Shown one piece after another: positions 54,396-63,994 of a stretch of 64,000 bases of DNA. The stretch is from contig NZ_CP037423.1 of the NCBI RefSeq assembly GCF_007754155.1, forward strand, positions 10,474,938-10,538,937, in the 5' to 3' direction. The stretch is from Stieleria neptunia. GTDB taxonomy: Bacteria; Planctomycetota; Planctomycetia; Pirellulales; Pirellulaceae. A program made the position numbers and the translations under genes. A model generated the notes under the pieces. It made no database searches. It was given only the letters and a program-made list of their open reading frames with translations, and had not been told where the DNA came from. Each line of letters starts with the position of its first letter. Position 1 is the stretch's first letter.

Positions 54396-57300
54396 CGATC
54401 GAACCTCCGGCGACGTTGCCACGGATTTGATCGCCCACCCACTGCGCCAGTTTTTCCGGACTGACGGCGGCGACCGACATCCCCGCCGACGCCATCAATT
54501 GTGCCAGCCCCTGGTGGAACCGGGCTTGGCCGGAATCATCCAGCGACGCCAGCCCGATGCAACGGACGCCCGAATCGACCAGCGCCCGCACTTCGCCCAA
54601 CATCCCGGGAATCGAGACCCCTTCTTCAAAGTCGGTGACCAGCACGACGATCGAACGCGACGGCACCTTGATGCCCGCGCGAGCCCCACGCAGCCCGAGT
54701 CCGATGTCGGTTCCGCCGCCGACGTCGACTTCCAACAACAACGCCAACGGGTCGTCGACTTGCTCGCTCAAATCGATCAGTTCGGTGCTAAACGCCAGAA
54801 ACCGCACGGACAACGCGGGCAAGGCGTCAAAAATCGCGGCGACCAGCGCGCTGTAAACCACCGACGCGGACATCGATGCCGAAACGTCGACCACAAACGT
54901 CACGTGCCAGTCCAATTCCCGCCGCGCGGGGGCATTGAAGATCAATTGATCGGCGACGATTGTGGGACGGCCATCGGATCGACGCCGTCCGTTGGCCAGG
55001 TTGGCGCGAATCGTGCGTGAAAGATTCAATCGACGCGATCGACGGCGAGTCGGTCTTGGCGTGGAAAGTCCACTCAGTGCGGTTTGCAGACGAACGGCCA
55101 ACTGCCGGGCAAGGTCATCGGTGATCTTCTGGGCAAGCTGTCGCAGTTTGGCCATCCGTGATTCCGGCACCGCGCCGGCCAGCGAAAGCACCTGTTGCAG
55201 TAAATCAATCGACGGCGTCACCGAATCGACGTCCAGGTGTCCGACCGCAGTCGCGTTGCCTGCCGCCGCGGCTTGCCCGAGTACCTCCTGGCAAACGTCG
55301 CCGCCGAACAACGCCTCCAAGTCATCGGCCCACTGGGCGGTCGTCGGTTGCGGTGCTTCCTGTCCGCCGCTGCCACGTCGTTGCTGAAAATCACCACGCG
55401 ACCCTTCACCGCGTCCTTTCCCAAACAGCTGGTCCAACGACTGGGCGGCAATCGAAACCGTTCGTGACGGGCTTTCCGGCGGCAAACCGAAGATCAATCG
55501 CCACCGATCGGCCAGCGTGATTTCGCTGTTCGCGCTGTCCGGCTTTGAATCGGAACTCGATGGACCGTCAACCGCATCGGCATCGTTTCGAGCGGTCGCG
55601 TGCCGGTTTGCTTGGCGAATGTATCGATCGACGTTGGGAAACGCGTCGGCAATGGCCGTTGCGGCAGCCAAGTCGGCGTGTCGCAATCGGGCGACGTGTC
55701 GGGTGATCGCATCGCCATCGCTTTCCTCGGCCCATTGCTGGTGATCGATCGCCGACCCGCGTTGCTCCAATCCCTGCAATCGCAAGTCCAGCAAACGTTG
55801 TCGATCGGCCGGCGAAAACGGATCAAAGGCACCGCGGAGGGCCGGCAAGCGTGACAGAAAATCCGCGTCTGATAATTGATGCAAACCGGACTGGAGCGGA
55901 TCCAGCCACAGCGGATCGTTCTGCATCGGCGACAGCAAGATCTGCACGGCACCGGACAGTCCGTCGCGCAAGCGTGCCCGTCCGTCGCGATCACCGGCGG
56001 TGTCCAACCAGCCGATCAACAACTGGCCGAGCGCGCCCGCATCCATCGCATCGAGTGCGGACAAGCTGGCAGCCGCGGCGCCGCGCATGCGGTCGCTGCC
56101 ATCACGAAGCGTTTGTCGGCACCAGGTCACCAATTGCCGCCAGTGCCCAGCGGCGTCTGCTTGTTGCGAATCCGGCTTTTGAATCAACGCATGCAGATCC
56201 CCGCTGAACCACTGGATCAAATCCGCCAGACAAACCACGTCATCGATCGACGAACTGCCGCGCAGCCCCTGCAGACGCTGCATGCAGGCGCGTAACAATT
56301 GGTCGGTTGAAACCCTTGCATCGGGCATGCGAAACACCGGCACGATCGGCGGCGCCGCATCGGCCGGGTCGAGCGGCAATCCGGGCAGGTGCGACGCGGC
56401 GATCCGCACCATCAACGTGACGGCTTCGACCAGTTCAGAGATTCCGGCGGTTTGGCAAAACGTCTCGTCCAACCCACGCAACGCCTGGGTCGTCAACGTC
56501 TGCAGCCCGCACTCGCTGGCGATCCCCAATTGATCCAGGATCATTCTTGGCGACGATTCATTGGCGTCATCGGGACCGACACGGCGACCGGCCCTGCGGA
56601 CGATTTCTTCGGCAACCTGCGTCAAGGTGACGCCGAATCGGGCGACGCTTTCGATCGTGGCCGCCGTCGTCTGCTGCCACTCGATTCGCCAACGCTCGGT
56701 CAAGTTTTCGCGGTTCCCCTGGGCCACCGTGTCGACTCGCTGGGCATAGGGGATTCCCGCCGCCACCATCCGCCGAAGCACCACGGCGCGGGCGCGATCT
56801 TTGGGGCTGCGCAAGACGTCCAAGCGAAGTTCTTTTTCATTTTCCGATCGCGTCGATTGAAAACGTCCGCGCTGCCGTTGCGGTTTCGCGTTGGCGGCTG
56901 TCTCTCGCCCCGGCAACCCCAGTTGCCCAAGCAGTTGATCGATCGACACGGACAGACCGCAGCGTGGCGCGTTCGGCGTGACGACGCCCCGCCGGTCGCC
57001 GATCAAGACATCACCGGCGGCTGCCGAGACGGCTCGACCACGCCCCATCACGTCGCCGTGAACCAAACAGGTTTGCAAGGATTCCACAAACTCGCCTCGA
57101 CCGGGAACCGCCAACCCACGCAGCCGCGCCAAGTCACGCATCATCCGCAGCGTTTCGGCAGCGTCGGGTGTTCCCGCGACGTGGCCGAATTGACGCAAAC
57201 GGCGACAGACTCCCGTCGCAAGCTCCGCGGCGGCGTCTTCCATTTCCGCGTTCGATTTCGCTTGCACCATCTGCTGATGCCAAACCGGATCCAACACGCC

Positions 57301-58122
57301 GGCCGGGTAGCCGCTGCGCTCGTCGAGTTGTTCGAACGAATACGGGATCAGGGAAACGCCGACCGAAGACGTGTCGGATTCGATCGCGGCGAGGGCGGCT
57401 TGATCGCGGTCGTGTGACGCGTCGACAACGTCGCTCAGCAAGACCGGTGCGTGAAAGGCGCCGACGATGGCAACTGTTTTCCCCGCGCTGTCACGAATCG
57501 CCTGACGCATCGCAGCTTCGCGCAGCAGATCGCGCGGCGAGGGTTCATGATCATCCAGCCGAACCGCCCAGCCGAACGTCAGCGCTGCGCGGCGAATCGT
57601 TTCCGGGTCCGCATCGCAACCGGGCGACTCCACCAATCGCTGCCACAGATCACCGACATCGCTGGCACCGACGCGCCGTTTTAATTGCGACAGAACGTCG
57701 ACCGAATCGGCAAGTTGACTCGATCGTGTCGCGTTGAGTTCCCGATCGGAGGGTGGGGATTCGGCGGACTTCGATTTGGCGGAAACCGAAAGGTCACAGG
57801 CGCGGACGGAAACGCCGTTGGCAGACGCCCAGCGAACCGCGGCAAACTCCGGTGAAAAATCAGCCAGCGGATAAAACATCATGCCGCCGTCGGGATCGAC
57901 CGCGGAGATCGCGATCGGGGCTTGCGTTTGCGGGTCAGCGATGTGCGGCATCCAATCGGATAGATCCGACGGCAGCTCGATCAGGATGACATCGGGCGCA
58001 AAACGTTCCAACAGCGCGGGCATCGCACGGGCCAGCATCGCCGAATGATGACGCACCCCGATCAGCAACGGATCGGTGCATTGGTGCAGCGCGGTGCAAG
58101 CGGCGATGGGATCGATGGGCAT
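54388..58122 (-). CDS. DUF5682 protein fused to a von Willebrand factor A domain
   Basis: A 1244-residue cytosolic protein. The N-terminal and central parts (IGVRHHSAMLARAMPALLERF, PDVILIELPSD, AIVGAFHAPVLLSDVV) fit DUF5682 (YehM-like). From about 1065 a vWA domain follows with an intact MIDAS: DVSAS (Asp1079, Ser1081, Ser1083), GGGTDIG, and LVTDFEEG. In E. coli the two parts are the separate genes yehM and yehP. vWA proteins commonly pair with MoxR ATPases as adaptors that bind clients through the metal site. The MoxR gene lies 230 bp upstream on the same strand and the SWIM gene overlaps downstream. ATG 58122 is chosen over the adjacent TTG 58125. Confidence 0.87.
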   Translation of the reverse strand: MPIDPIAACTALHQCTDPLLIGVRHHSAMLARAMPALLERFAPDVILIELPSDLSDWMPHIADPQTQAPIAISAVDPDGGMMFYPLADFSPEFAAVRWASANGVSVRACDLSVSAKSKSAESPPSDRELNATRSSQLADSVDVLSQLKRRVGASDVGDLWQRLVESPGCDADPETIRRAALTFGWAVRLDDHEPSPRDLLREAAMRQAIRDSAGKTVAIVGAFHAPVLLSDVVDASHDRDQAALAAIESDTSSVGVSLIPYSFEQLDERSGYPAGVLDPVWHQQMVQAKSNAEMEDAAAELATGVCRRLRQFGHVAGTPDAAETLRMMRDLARLRGLAVPGRGEFVESLQTCLVHGDVMGRGRAVSAAAGDVLIGDRRGVVTPNAPRCGLSVSIDQLLGQLGLPGRETAANAKPQRQRGRFQSTRSENEKELRLDVLRSPKDRARAVVLRRMVAAGIPYAQRVDTVAQGNRENLTERWRIEWQQTTAATIESVARFGVTLTQVAEEIVRRAGRRVGPDDANESSPRMILDQLGIASECGLQTLTTQALRGLDETFCQTAGISELVEAVTLMVRIAASHLPGLPLDPADAAPPIVPVFRMPDARVSTDQLLRACMQRLQGLRGSSSIDDVVCLADLIQWFSGDLHALIQKPDSQQADAAGHWRQLVTWCRQTLRDGSDRMRGAAAASLSALDAMDAGALGQLLIGWLDTAGDRDGRARLRDGLSGAVQILLSPMQNDPLWLDPLQSGLHQLSDADFLSRLPALRGAFDPFSPADRQRLLDLRLQGLEQRGSAIDHQQWAEESDGDAITRHVARLRHADLAAATAIADAFPNVDRYIRQANRHATARNDADAVDGPSSSDSKPDSANSEITLADRWRLIFGLPPESPSRTVSIAAQSLDQLFGKGRGEGSRGDFQQRRGSGGQEAPQPTTAQWADDLEALFGGDVCQEVLGQAAAAGNATAVGHLDVDSVTPSIDLLQQVLSLAGAVPESRMAKLRQLAQKITDDLARQLAVRLQTALSGLSTPRPTRRRSRRLNLSRTIRANLANGRRRSDGRPTIVADQLIFNAPARRELDWHVTFVVDVSASMSASVVYSALVAAIFDALPALSVRFLAFSTELIDLSEQVDDPLALLLEVDVGGGTDIGLGLRGARAGIKVPSRSIVVLVTDFEEGVSIPGMLGEVRALVDSGVRCIGLASLDDSGQARFHQGLAQLMASAGMSVAAVSPEKLAQWVGDQIRGNVAGGSIDG

Positions 58123-58174
58123 CAAGTTCAGCCGTCGGTTCGTTATGGAGGTGAAGTCACTCTCCCGCTGGCAG

Positions 58175-58300
58175 AGTCGAGCGAAGCGAGGAGAGGGTTC
58201 TGTTTGCTGCTTGGCACACGACTCTGGCAGGTGAAGTAAAACTCACGATTCACCGTTCGACCTCCCCTCGCTGCGCTCGACCCTCCTGCCAGGAGGGTGA
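58175..58300. repeat. inverted copies of the CTCGCTGCGCTCGA hairpin repeat
   Basis: GTCGAGCGAAGCGAGG (about 58177) is an inverted partner of CCTCGCTGCGCTCGAC (about 58266), which continues into the stem ACCCTCCT/AGGAGGGT (58280-58298). The right part matches 43031-43082. It fills the 230-bp gap between the MoxR and DUF5682-vWA genes; no coding sequence is seen there. Confidence 0.6.
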
Positions 58301-58351
58301 CTTTCAAAAAAGCACGAACTCCACACGGGAGGGTGACGCGAGAAAAACGAG

Positions 58352-59518
58352 CTACATCGTATCATCCAGAACGCCGCGCATTTCGCTCAGCTTCGTCCAC
58401 AGCGGTTCGCCGTTTTTAGCGCGGCGTTGGACGGGGCCGTCCCAGTATCCGAGCAATCGTTCGCGGTCCTTCGCGTCGTCCTTGAGCACGACGCCCAGCA
58501 GGTGTCCGGGCATCCGCGAGACGGGATCGAATCCGGAAGGAAAGAAGGCACTTTCGCGCATGATGGCGGTGGCGACCGCGACCGCTTCGGCGGTACTCAT
58601 CACCGTACTCGGCCGATTGACCTGCCAGCCTTCGTCGGTGCGACCGCTGCGAAGGTCTCGAAACACCGTGACCAGCAGCTCGATCAACGACTGGTCGATC
58701 GGCTTGTCGCTGCCGGATTCCTGCAGCAGCGCGGCGGCGCGGGAGGACACCAATTGACATTCACGCCCGGCGTCAGAAATCGGCGCGATGGTTTCAAAAT
58801 TGAATCGCCGCTTCAAGGCCGCCGACATTTCCGAGACGCCGCGATCACGTAGGTTGGCCGTCGCGATCAGAGAGAACCCCGGCGCGGCAAAAACGCTGGA
58901 ATCCTCGTCGCCGAGTTCGGGCACCATCATGCGCCGTTCGCTCAAAATCGAGATCAATGCGTCTTGGACTTCGGGCAGACAGCGGGTGACTTCTTCGAAG
59001 CGGACAATCTTTCCTTGCCGCATCGCTTGCATGACCGGCGACGGCACCAGCGCCTCGGGGGTCGGGCCGCGGTCGAGCAACATCGCATAATTCCAGCCAT
59101 AACGGATCTGGTCTTCGGTCGTGCCCGCGGTGCCTTGAACGGCCAACGCGCCGGTGCCGCTGATCGCCACAGCCAACAACTCGCCCAGCATCGACTTGGC
59201 GGTGCCGGGTTCACCGACCAGCATCAGCCCACGTTCACCGGCCAGCGTGACGACGCAGCGCTGGATGATGTCGCGGGGACCGACAAATTTTTCGCTGATC
59301 GCCAGCGCCGTCGACTTTTTCGTGCCGACCTTTTGGCCGTCGGTGCCACAGATGAAATCGACGATCGAAGCCGGCGAGAGCAGCCAACCCTCGGGGCGAG
59401 GATTCGAATCCGCGTCGCGCATCACCGCCAACTCCTCCGCATACCGGATCTCCGCCGGAGGGGCTTGGATCTTTCGCGTCGGTGGGGAAGTGGAGGCGGG
59501 AGTTTTCTTTTTTGCCAT
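58352..59518 (-). CDS. MoxR-family AAA+ ATPase (YehL-like)
   Basis: A 388-residue ATPase. Walker A GEPGTAKS (102-109), Walker B-type IVRFEEV (171-177, with Phe-Glu-Glu in place of the usual Asp-Glu), sensor 1 LIATANLRDRG (217-227), arginine-finger region LKRRFNFE (235-242), and the FVGPRDIIQR and SEMSAALKRR segments typical of MoxR proteins. These act as chaperone-like motors working with vWA proteins, and the adjacent gene supplies one. The start ATG 59518 (MAKKKTPAST) is preferred to TTG 59545. It lies between the giant gene (177 bp upstream, with a perfect hairpin in the gap) and the DUF5682-vWA gene. Confidence 0.9.
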   Translation of the reverse strand: MAKKKTPASTSPPTRKIQAPPAEIRYAEELAVMRDADSNPRPEGWLLSPASIVDFICGTDGQKVGTKKSTALAISEKFVGPRDIIQRCVVTLAGERGLMLVGEPGTAKSMLGELLAVAISGTGALAVQGTAGTTEDQIRYGWNYAMLLDRGPTPEALVPSPVMQAMRQGKIVRFEEVTRCLPEVQDALISILSERRMMVPELGDEDSSVFAAPGFSLIATANLRDRGVSEMSAALKRRFNFETIAPISDAGRECQLVSSRAAALLQESGSDKPIDQSLIELLVTVFRDLRSGRTDEGWQVNRPSTVMSTAEAVAVATAIMRESAFFPSGFDPVSRMPGHLLGVVLKDDAKDRERLLGYWDGPVQRRAKNGEPLWTKLSEMRGVLDDTM

Positions 59519-59559
59519 GGGCAGATGTGTCGGTGGGGAGGACAATGCTCATTTACTCG

Positions 59560-59624
59560 GGCTCCCCTCTCCCTCGGATTCCACGCGAGTGGAGCTCGCG
59601 TGGAATCCGAGGGAGAGGGGAGCC
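59560..59624. repeat. perfect 30-bp inverted repeat with 5-nt loop
   Basis: Arms 59560-59589 and 59595-59624 are exact reverse complements (left arm begins GGCTCCCCTCTCCC), loop TGGAG. It lies between the giant gene stop and the MoxR start. On the minus strand no T-run follows, so it is not a textbook terminator; attenuation, RNA stability or a mobile repeat are possible. Confidence 0.93.
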
Positions 59625-59695
59625 GTATGACATGATAGTGCCCTGTTACGCCGGCGAATGATTCGGCGGAGCGGCCACGGTTGGAACTGCACGCC

Positions 59696-62600
59696 TCACC
59701 CTCCCAACGTTTCTTCATAACGCGGCGCATCACCCTTGGTGACGCGTTGGTAGGCGAATCGAAACTGTGACGCGACGGGGCGTTTGCAAACCAACAACGC
59801 CGCGTTGCCGCCGCGCATCCGATCGGTTCCGTCGTGGCCGTACATCGAAAGTTTCCAGGTTTCCACCGGCAGATTGGGCAGTTTGAGCGGTTCCCATCCG
59901 CCGGGCAAAAAGATGTCCCGACCCGCGCGGCTGCGTTTGGCGCTGACCACCAACGCTTTGTCGACCAGTTCGGCCGCAGCCTTCTTGTATTCCGCGGTCT
60001 TCCAACCGTTCCAGGCTTGAATGTTTTTGGCCGTCGGATCCGGCAACGCCAGGATTTGCAGATACAACGTGGCGGCGTTTTCATTGATCGTGTGCTCCTT
60101 GGCGACTTGGGCAACCAAGTCGGGCACGCAGACGCGCGGGTCCTGTTCCCACGCACCGTCAGGAAAATCGTCGCCGAGGTTGGCGTCGATCAGTTCGCCC
60201 GCGACGTCGGACCGCATTTCCAACACAAACCTGGCAAACTCCAACATCCCCGATCCATCGCCTTCGTAATGAAACGTCATCTTCCCCGCCGCGGCGAGCA
60301 TCGCGAAATCATCCGTCGTTCGCAGTTTCGACGTGCGGAAATGCAGCCGACAAACGGGTGGAAAGACGGCGCCAACGATCAACCCACTGTCGAACTCGTA
60401 GTGCCCGTCCTTCTTTCGTTGGCAGGGTGCAATCAGTTTTGAAAACTGGTCGACCGTCGCTTCGACATCCACTTTTTTGTCGCCGTACCAATCTTTTGTC
60501 GTGTAGGTCGCACCGAACGTCAACGTGGTCGATGGGTCATCCAACCAGGCTCGCGTCGCTTGGATCAACGCGGGGATCTTGCGTCGTGCGGGATCGCCGC
60601 ACGGCGTCGCATAATTGACCCAGCCCACGGCATCCAACAACTGGGGCAGGACCTTTTGCAAGTCCAGTGGAGGTTCGGGGGTGTAGGTTGCATCGAGGAT
60701 GTGTTGCTGATGCCGCTTCGATTGCGACGAGTACTGGAACGTCGTCTTGCGCGGCTCCAGAATATCTGACCCTTCGGGTTCGGACAGCAATCCTAAGAAC
60801 GCTTTTCGGTCGAGCCGTGGATAGCCGAATCCGACGTGTTCCAACGGTGCGGCGGCTTCGGGGGAAAGCGTCACCGTCGATTCACGACGCTTTTTCCATG
60901 CGGCAACCATGCGGGCAAATGCTTCATTTTTGCGTTCGCCGATCGCCCCCGCTGGATCGTCCAACAGACCGGTGGACATCAACGACATCGGCAACGCCTC
61001 GCCGTCGAGGCCCGAGATGGCGGCTTTAATTTCGTTGAGTTTCCAACCGTAGTGCGATCGCAGTTCCTTGGTCAGCTTTTCTTGGCCGTAACGACTGGTC
61101 CGCAGATCCGCCATCCACGCCAAGCCGACTTGAACCGGTGACGCGCCGAGTTCCCGGGCGGCGTCGGCGAGCAACTCTGCATCCACCAGCGGCAGCGTTT
61201 CGAGCTTGCGGACCGCATCGACGAACGCGTTGACTTGCTTCGATCCCCAGGTGCGTTTGACCTCGATGGTCTCCAGAATCGAGTACGCCTTGGGCGGCTT
61301 CGGCTTGCCGGATTCGATGTATTCCAGCACGTGAATCTCTTCGTTGCCGTAGCCTCCGTACGAATACGCGATGTAGCGATGTTTTCCATCGGTAAACGCG
61401 ACGGCTTTGTCACGCGCCGGCGCGTACGGTTTGTTCTTGTCCAGCTTGGCGTCGGCTTCAGAAAACCCTTTGGCGATGTAGTAGACGAACTTGCCTTTCC
61501 AATCCAGGATGCCGCGCTTAGCCAAGTAGACGAGTCCCTTGAGCCCCAAGCTGTCTTCGAATCGAGACTTGGCCGGCGCGTTCTCCGTCGCTTCGGTATC
61601 GGCCCCCACCGTGGACTGCGTCCAAAACCATTTCCAGGCCGCCGAACAGGGATCGTCGATCGCGGAGATCCAGTCGGGATTGCCGCCGGGGAGCTTTTGT
61701 TGGTTGCCGGTTTCTAAAAAGTTTGTGACGACCTCGATGTGAGCTTTGGATGCGGTAGACGCCCCATAGCGATAGATCCCGGGACGGTCCGAGCCGGGCC
61801 ACGTGTAGATCAGATCGGCGACGCCGGCTGCCGAGGGCGCGAACTCCGGTTTTTCTTTCGACTCCGCCTGCGTTTCCTTCTCTTTGGGTGGTTCCGTGAT
61901 CCGATCTAAAAAGCCTCCCAACGAGGCTTGTTCGGCGGCCATGATGCTGATGATTTTCCCGAGTCCCTTCTGCAACCTCGGCGGGGTGTCGGGCAACCAT
62001 TTCGCGACCGCTTCGGCAACGGCATTGCGGTGGGGATCCGTTTCGGCTTCTTCCTTTTTCTTGCGCAGCGCTTGGTGTTGAGCGTTCCCGGCTTCGAGAA
62101 ACAACTTGCATTGCTTGACCGAGACTTTGCGCAGTTTGGCCGACGCTTGCTTGGATCGGACGGTGTAGAAGTGAAAGAACCGGTGCGACAGATGCATCGG
62201 CTGGCCGATGCGATACCGATTTGATTTCTCTTGCAGCAACGCGATGCCGATCCCCGTTTCGCTGTCGATGACGGTCCCTTCGGCGGTGATGATCCAGTGG
62301 TGCTTCGATTCCGGTTTGTCCATGATCGCAATCGGCGTCTTGGCTTTTTCGAAACCGTATGGATCCGGCTCCAGCGTGCAGGTCCGGCCGTCGATTCCGC
62401 GTCCGATCGTGCGGCCGTCGCGCGTGGTCCGAACGCTCCAACCGAGCATGCCGTCGGCGATCCCCAACGGAGACGCGTCCATGCCGTCCGGCGTCGGCAT
62501 CAGAAAACAGTGTTGCCAATCAACGGTGTTGCTTGCGGCAAGGTCTTGTTCGAACCAGCCCGGAACGCTCTCGCGGATGATTTTTCCGCTGATCGGATCC

Positions 62601-63994
62601 AGTTCGACCAGCGACGTCGTGCCGATCATCTCTCCGGAATCTGCGTGATAGTGGTACTGCGTCGGATCGGTTTTCTGGATCCAGCAACGCCCACCATCGC
62701 TCAACCAATGCGCCCAGGTCGGCAATCTCGTATCACCCGGTTTCAGCATACGGCTGCCAAAGAACACCCCGTCTTGAAACGGCATCCAGAATCCCGGCGG
62801 GGAGTACCAGTAGCCGCCGTCGAGTTTCTTGACGTCACCGGGGTCGCTGAGCCAACAGATCTTGCCTTCGTAGTTGGAGGTATCTCGGAACACGACCGCG
62901 GTGTCGTCTCCGACCGGCAAAACCGCCTGGGGCTCGGTGGACTTGGTGAATGAAAATTCGGCGCGAACCGTGTGGCCGGCAGGTCCGAATTCGTCGATCT
63001 TTCCGTCACGGGCGAAAATCAGCGTGGGAAACGATTCATAGAAAGAATCGTTCCTTCGCCGACTCTTGATCACCGGCAACCGATTCTGGTCATCGGCATC
63101 ATCGAGTGGCTGCCAACCGTATTCATCCAAAATCCCGCCGACCAACGTACGCCGGAGCGTGCCGACCAGGTCCAACTTTCTCAGTCGTTTCAGCACGTCG
63201 GGAAACTGCGCGATCGTACTGCGTCCGATGGCCGAACGAATTTGATTCAACGTGACTTCGAAATCTGCCAGCCCGCCGGTTTCCAGAATCGACAATTTGT
63301 GATCCAAAAACTCCCACCAGATGTCTTTGAGCGCCTCGTGCCCGGCGGCGGCTTGGTCGAATCGACGCCCACCGTGTCCGTATTGGTCACCATGCCGACG
63401 CGTGGATTGGTCGCGGCAGATCAGGTTTGGAATCATGTTGCGTACCCGCGACGCAAACCGTTCATCGTCCAAGACGTGAACGAGCGATGAATTGCGACGC
63501 GGATGGTCGACTTCGGACTGCATCCAGCCGCCGAACCCGATCCCGGCACCTTGCGAAATGTCCGCCAGCGGGATTTGCAACTGCAAACAGGCTTCGATGA
63601 CATCTACGTCGGCCGGTTGGGACGCCCAGCCTTGTGATTTCCCCAATTGCAACGGGATCGCCTCTTCACGAAGCGCTTCGGCGGCCGATTCGAGCAAGTC
63701 GAAGAAACGTTTCGGCGGAGGTGTGCTGGCCATCGAAAGTCGGCTGAACCAGCCCGCTCGGCCGCCGGGAATTTCGACGTCGTCTGGGAACTTGTCGGCC
63801 GGCAACGCGAGCAACCGCAGCACCTTCCATTTTTCAAGTTGATCGATCCATTTCCAAGCCGTGGACTCGGAGTAATAATTCGATTCGCAATTGGTATGGA
63901 CCAGCAACCAAACGCCGAAGGAATCGGATTGCTTGACCAGGTGTGCGATCCGCTTGCCGACCGAAGACCAGAATTGTTGGGGGGCGCGCGACAT
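59696..63994 (-). CDS. very large protein of unknown function heading the MoxR-vWA cluster
   Basis: At least 1432 residues. ATG 63994 is the first visible start, but the frame stays open to the right edge, so the true start may lie outside. No enzyme motif is recognised. The middle (about 320-600) is rich in Trp/Gly beta-type segments (YWYSPPGFWMPFQDGVFFG, SDGGRCWIQ) that could be a propeller. A Lys/Glu-rich helical segment follows near 610-720. The C-terminal 200 residues (PDLVAQVAKEHTINENAATL, LALPDPTAKNIQAWNGW, AGRDIFLPGGWEPL) resemble, from memory, proteins labelled DNA-binding next to similar clusters in actinobacteria. Its position parallels yehI (DUF4132) of E. coli, but homology is not established. 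Confidence 0.8.
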   Translation of the reverse strand: MSRAPQQFWSSVGKRIAHLVKQSDSFGVWLLVHTNCESNYYSESTAWKWIDQLEKWKVLRLLALPADKFPDDVEIPGGRAGWFSRLSMASTPPPKRFFDLLESAAEALREEAIPLQLGKSQGWASQPADVDVIEACLQLQIPLADISQGAGIGFGGWMQSEVDHPRRNSSLVHVLDDERFASRVRNMIPNLICRDQSTRRHGDQYGHGGRRFDQAAAGHEALKDIWWEFLDHKLSILETGGLADFEVTLNQIRSAIGRSTIAQFPDVLKRLRKLDLVGTLRRTLVGGILDEYGWQPLDDADDQNRLPVIKSRRRNDSFYESFPTLIFARDGKIDEFGPAGHTVRAEFSFTKSTEPQAVLPVGDDTAVVFRDTSNYEGKICWLSDPGDVKKLDGGYWYSPPGFWMPFQDGVFFGSRMLKPGDTRLPTWAHWLSDGGRCWIQKTDPTQYHYHADSGEMIGTTSLVELDPISGKIIRESVPGWFEQDLAASNTVDWQHCFLMPTPDGMDASPLGIADGMLGWSVRTTRDGRTIGRGIDGRTCTLEPDPYGFEKAKTPIAIMDKPESKHHWIITAEGTVIDSETGIGIALLQEKSNRYRIGQPMHLSHRFFHFYTVRSKQASAKLRKVSVKQCKLFLEAGNAQHQALRKKKEEAETDPHRNAVAEAVAKWLPDTPPRLQKGLGKIISIMAAEQASLGGFLDRITEPPKEKETQAESKEKPEFAPSAAGVADLIYTWPGSDRPGIYRYGASTASKAHIEVVTNFLETGNQQKLPGGNPDWISAIDDPCSAAWKWFWTQSTVGADTEATENAPAKSRFEDSLGLKGLVYLAKRGILDWKGKFVYYIAKGFSEADAKLDKNKPYAPARDKAVAFTDGKHRYIAYSYGGYGNEEIHVLEYIESGKPKPPKAYSILETIEVKRTWGSKQVNAFVDAVRKLETLPLVDAELLADAARELGASPVQVGLAWMADLRTSRYGQEKLTKELRSHYGWKLNEIKAAISGLDGEALPMSLMSTGLLDDPAGAIGERKNEAFARMVAAWKKRRESTVTLSPEAAAPLEHVGFGYPRLDRKAFLGLLSEPEGSDILEPRKTTFQYSSQSKRHQQHILDATYTPEPPLDLQKVLPQLLDAVGWVNYATPCGDPARRKIPALIQATRAWLDDPSTTLTFGATYTTKDWYGDKKVDVEATVDQFSKLIAPCQRKKDGHYEFDSGLIVGAVFPPVCRLHFRTSKLRTTDDFAMLAAAGKMTFHYEGDGSGMLEFARFVLEMRSDVAGELIDANLGDDFPDGAWEQDPRVCVPDLVAQVAKEHTINENAATLYLQILALPDPTAKNIQAWNGWKTAEYKKAAAELVDKALVVSAKRSRAGRDIFLPGGWEPLKLPNLPVETWKLSMYGHDGTDRMRGGNAALLVCKRPVASQFRFAYQRVTKGDAPRYEETLGG

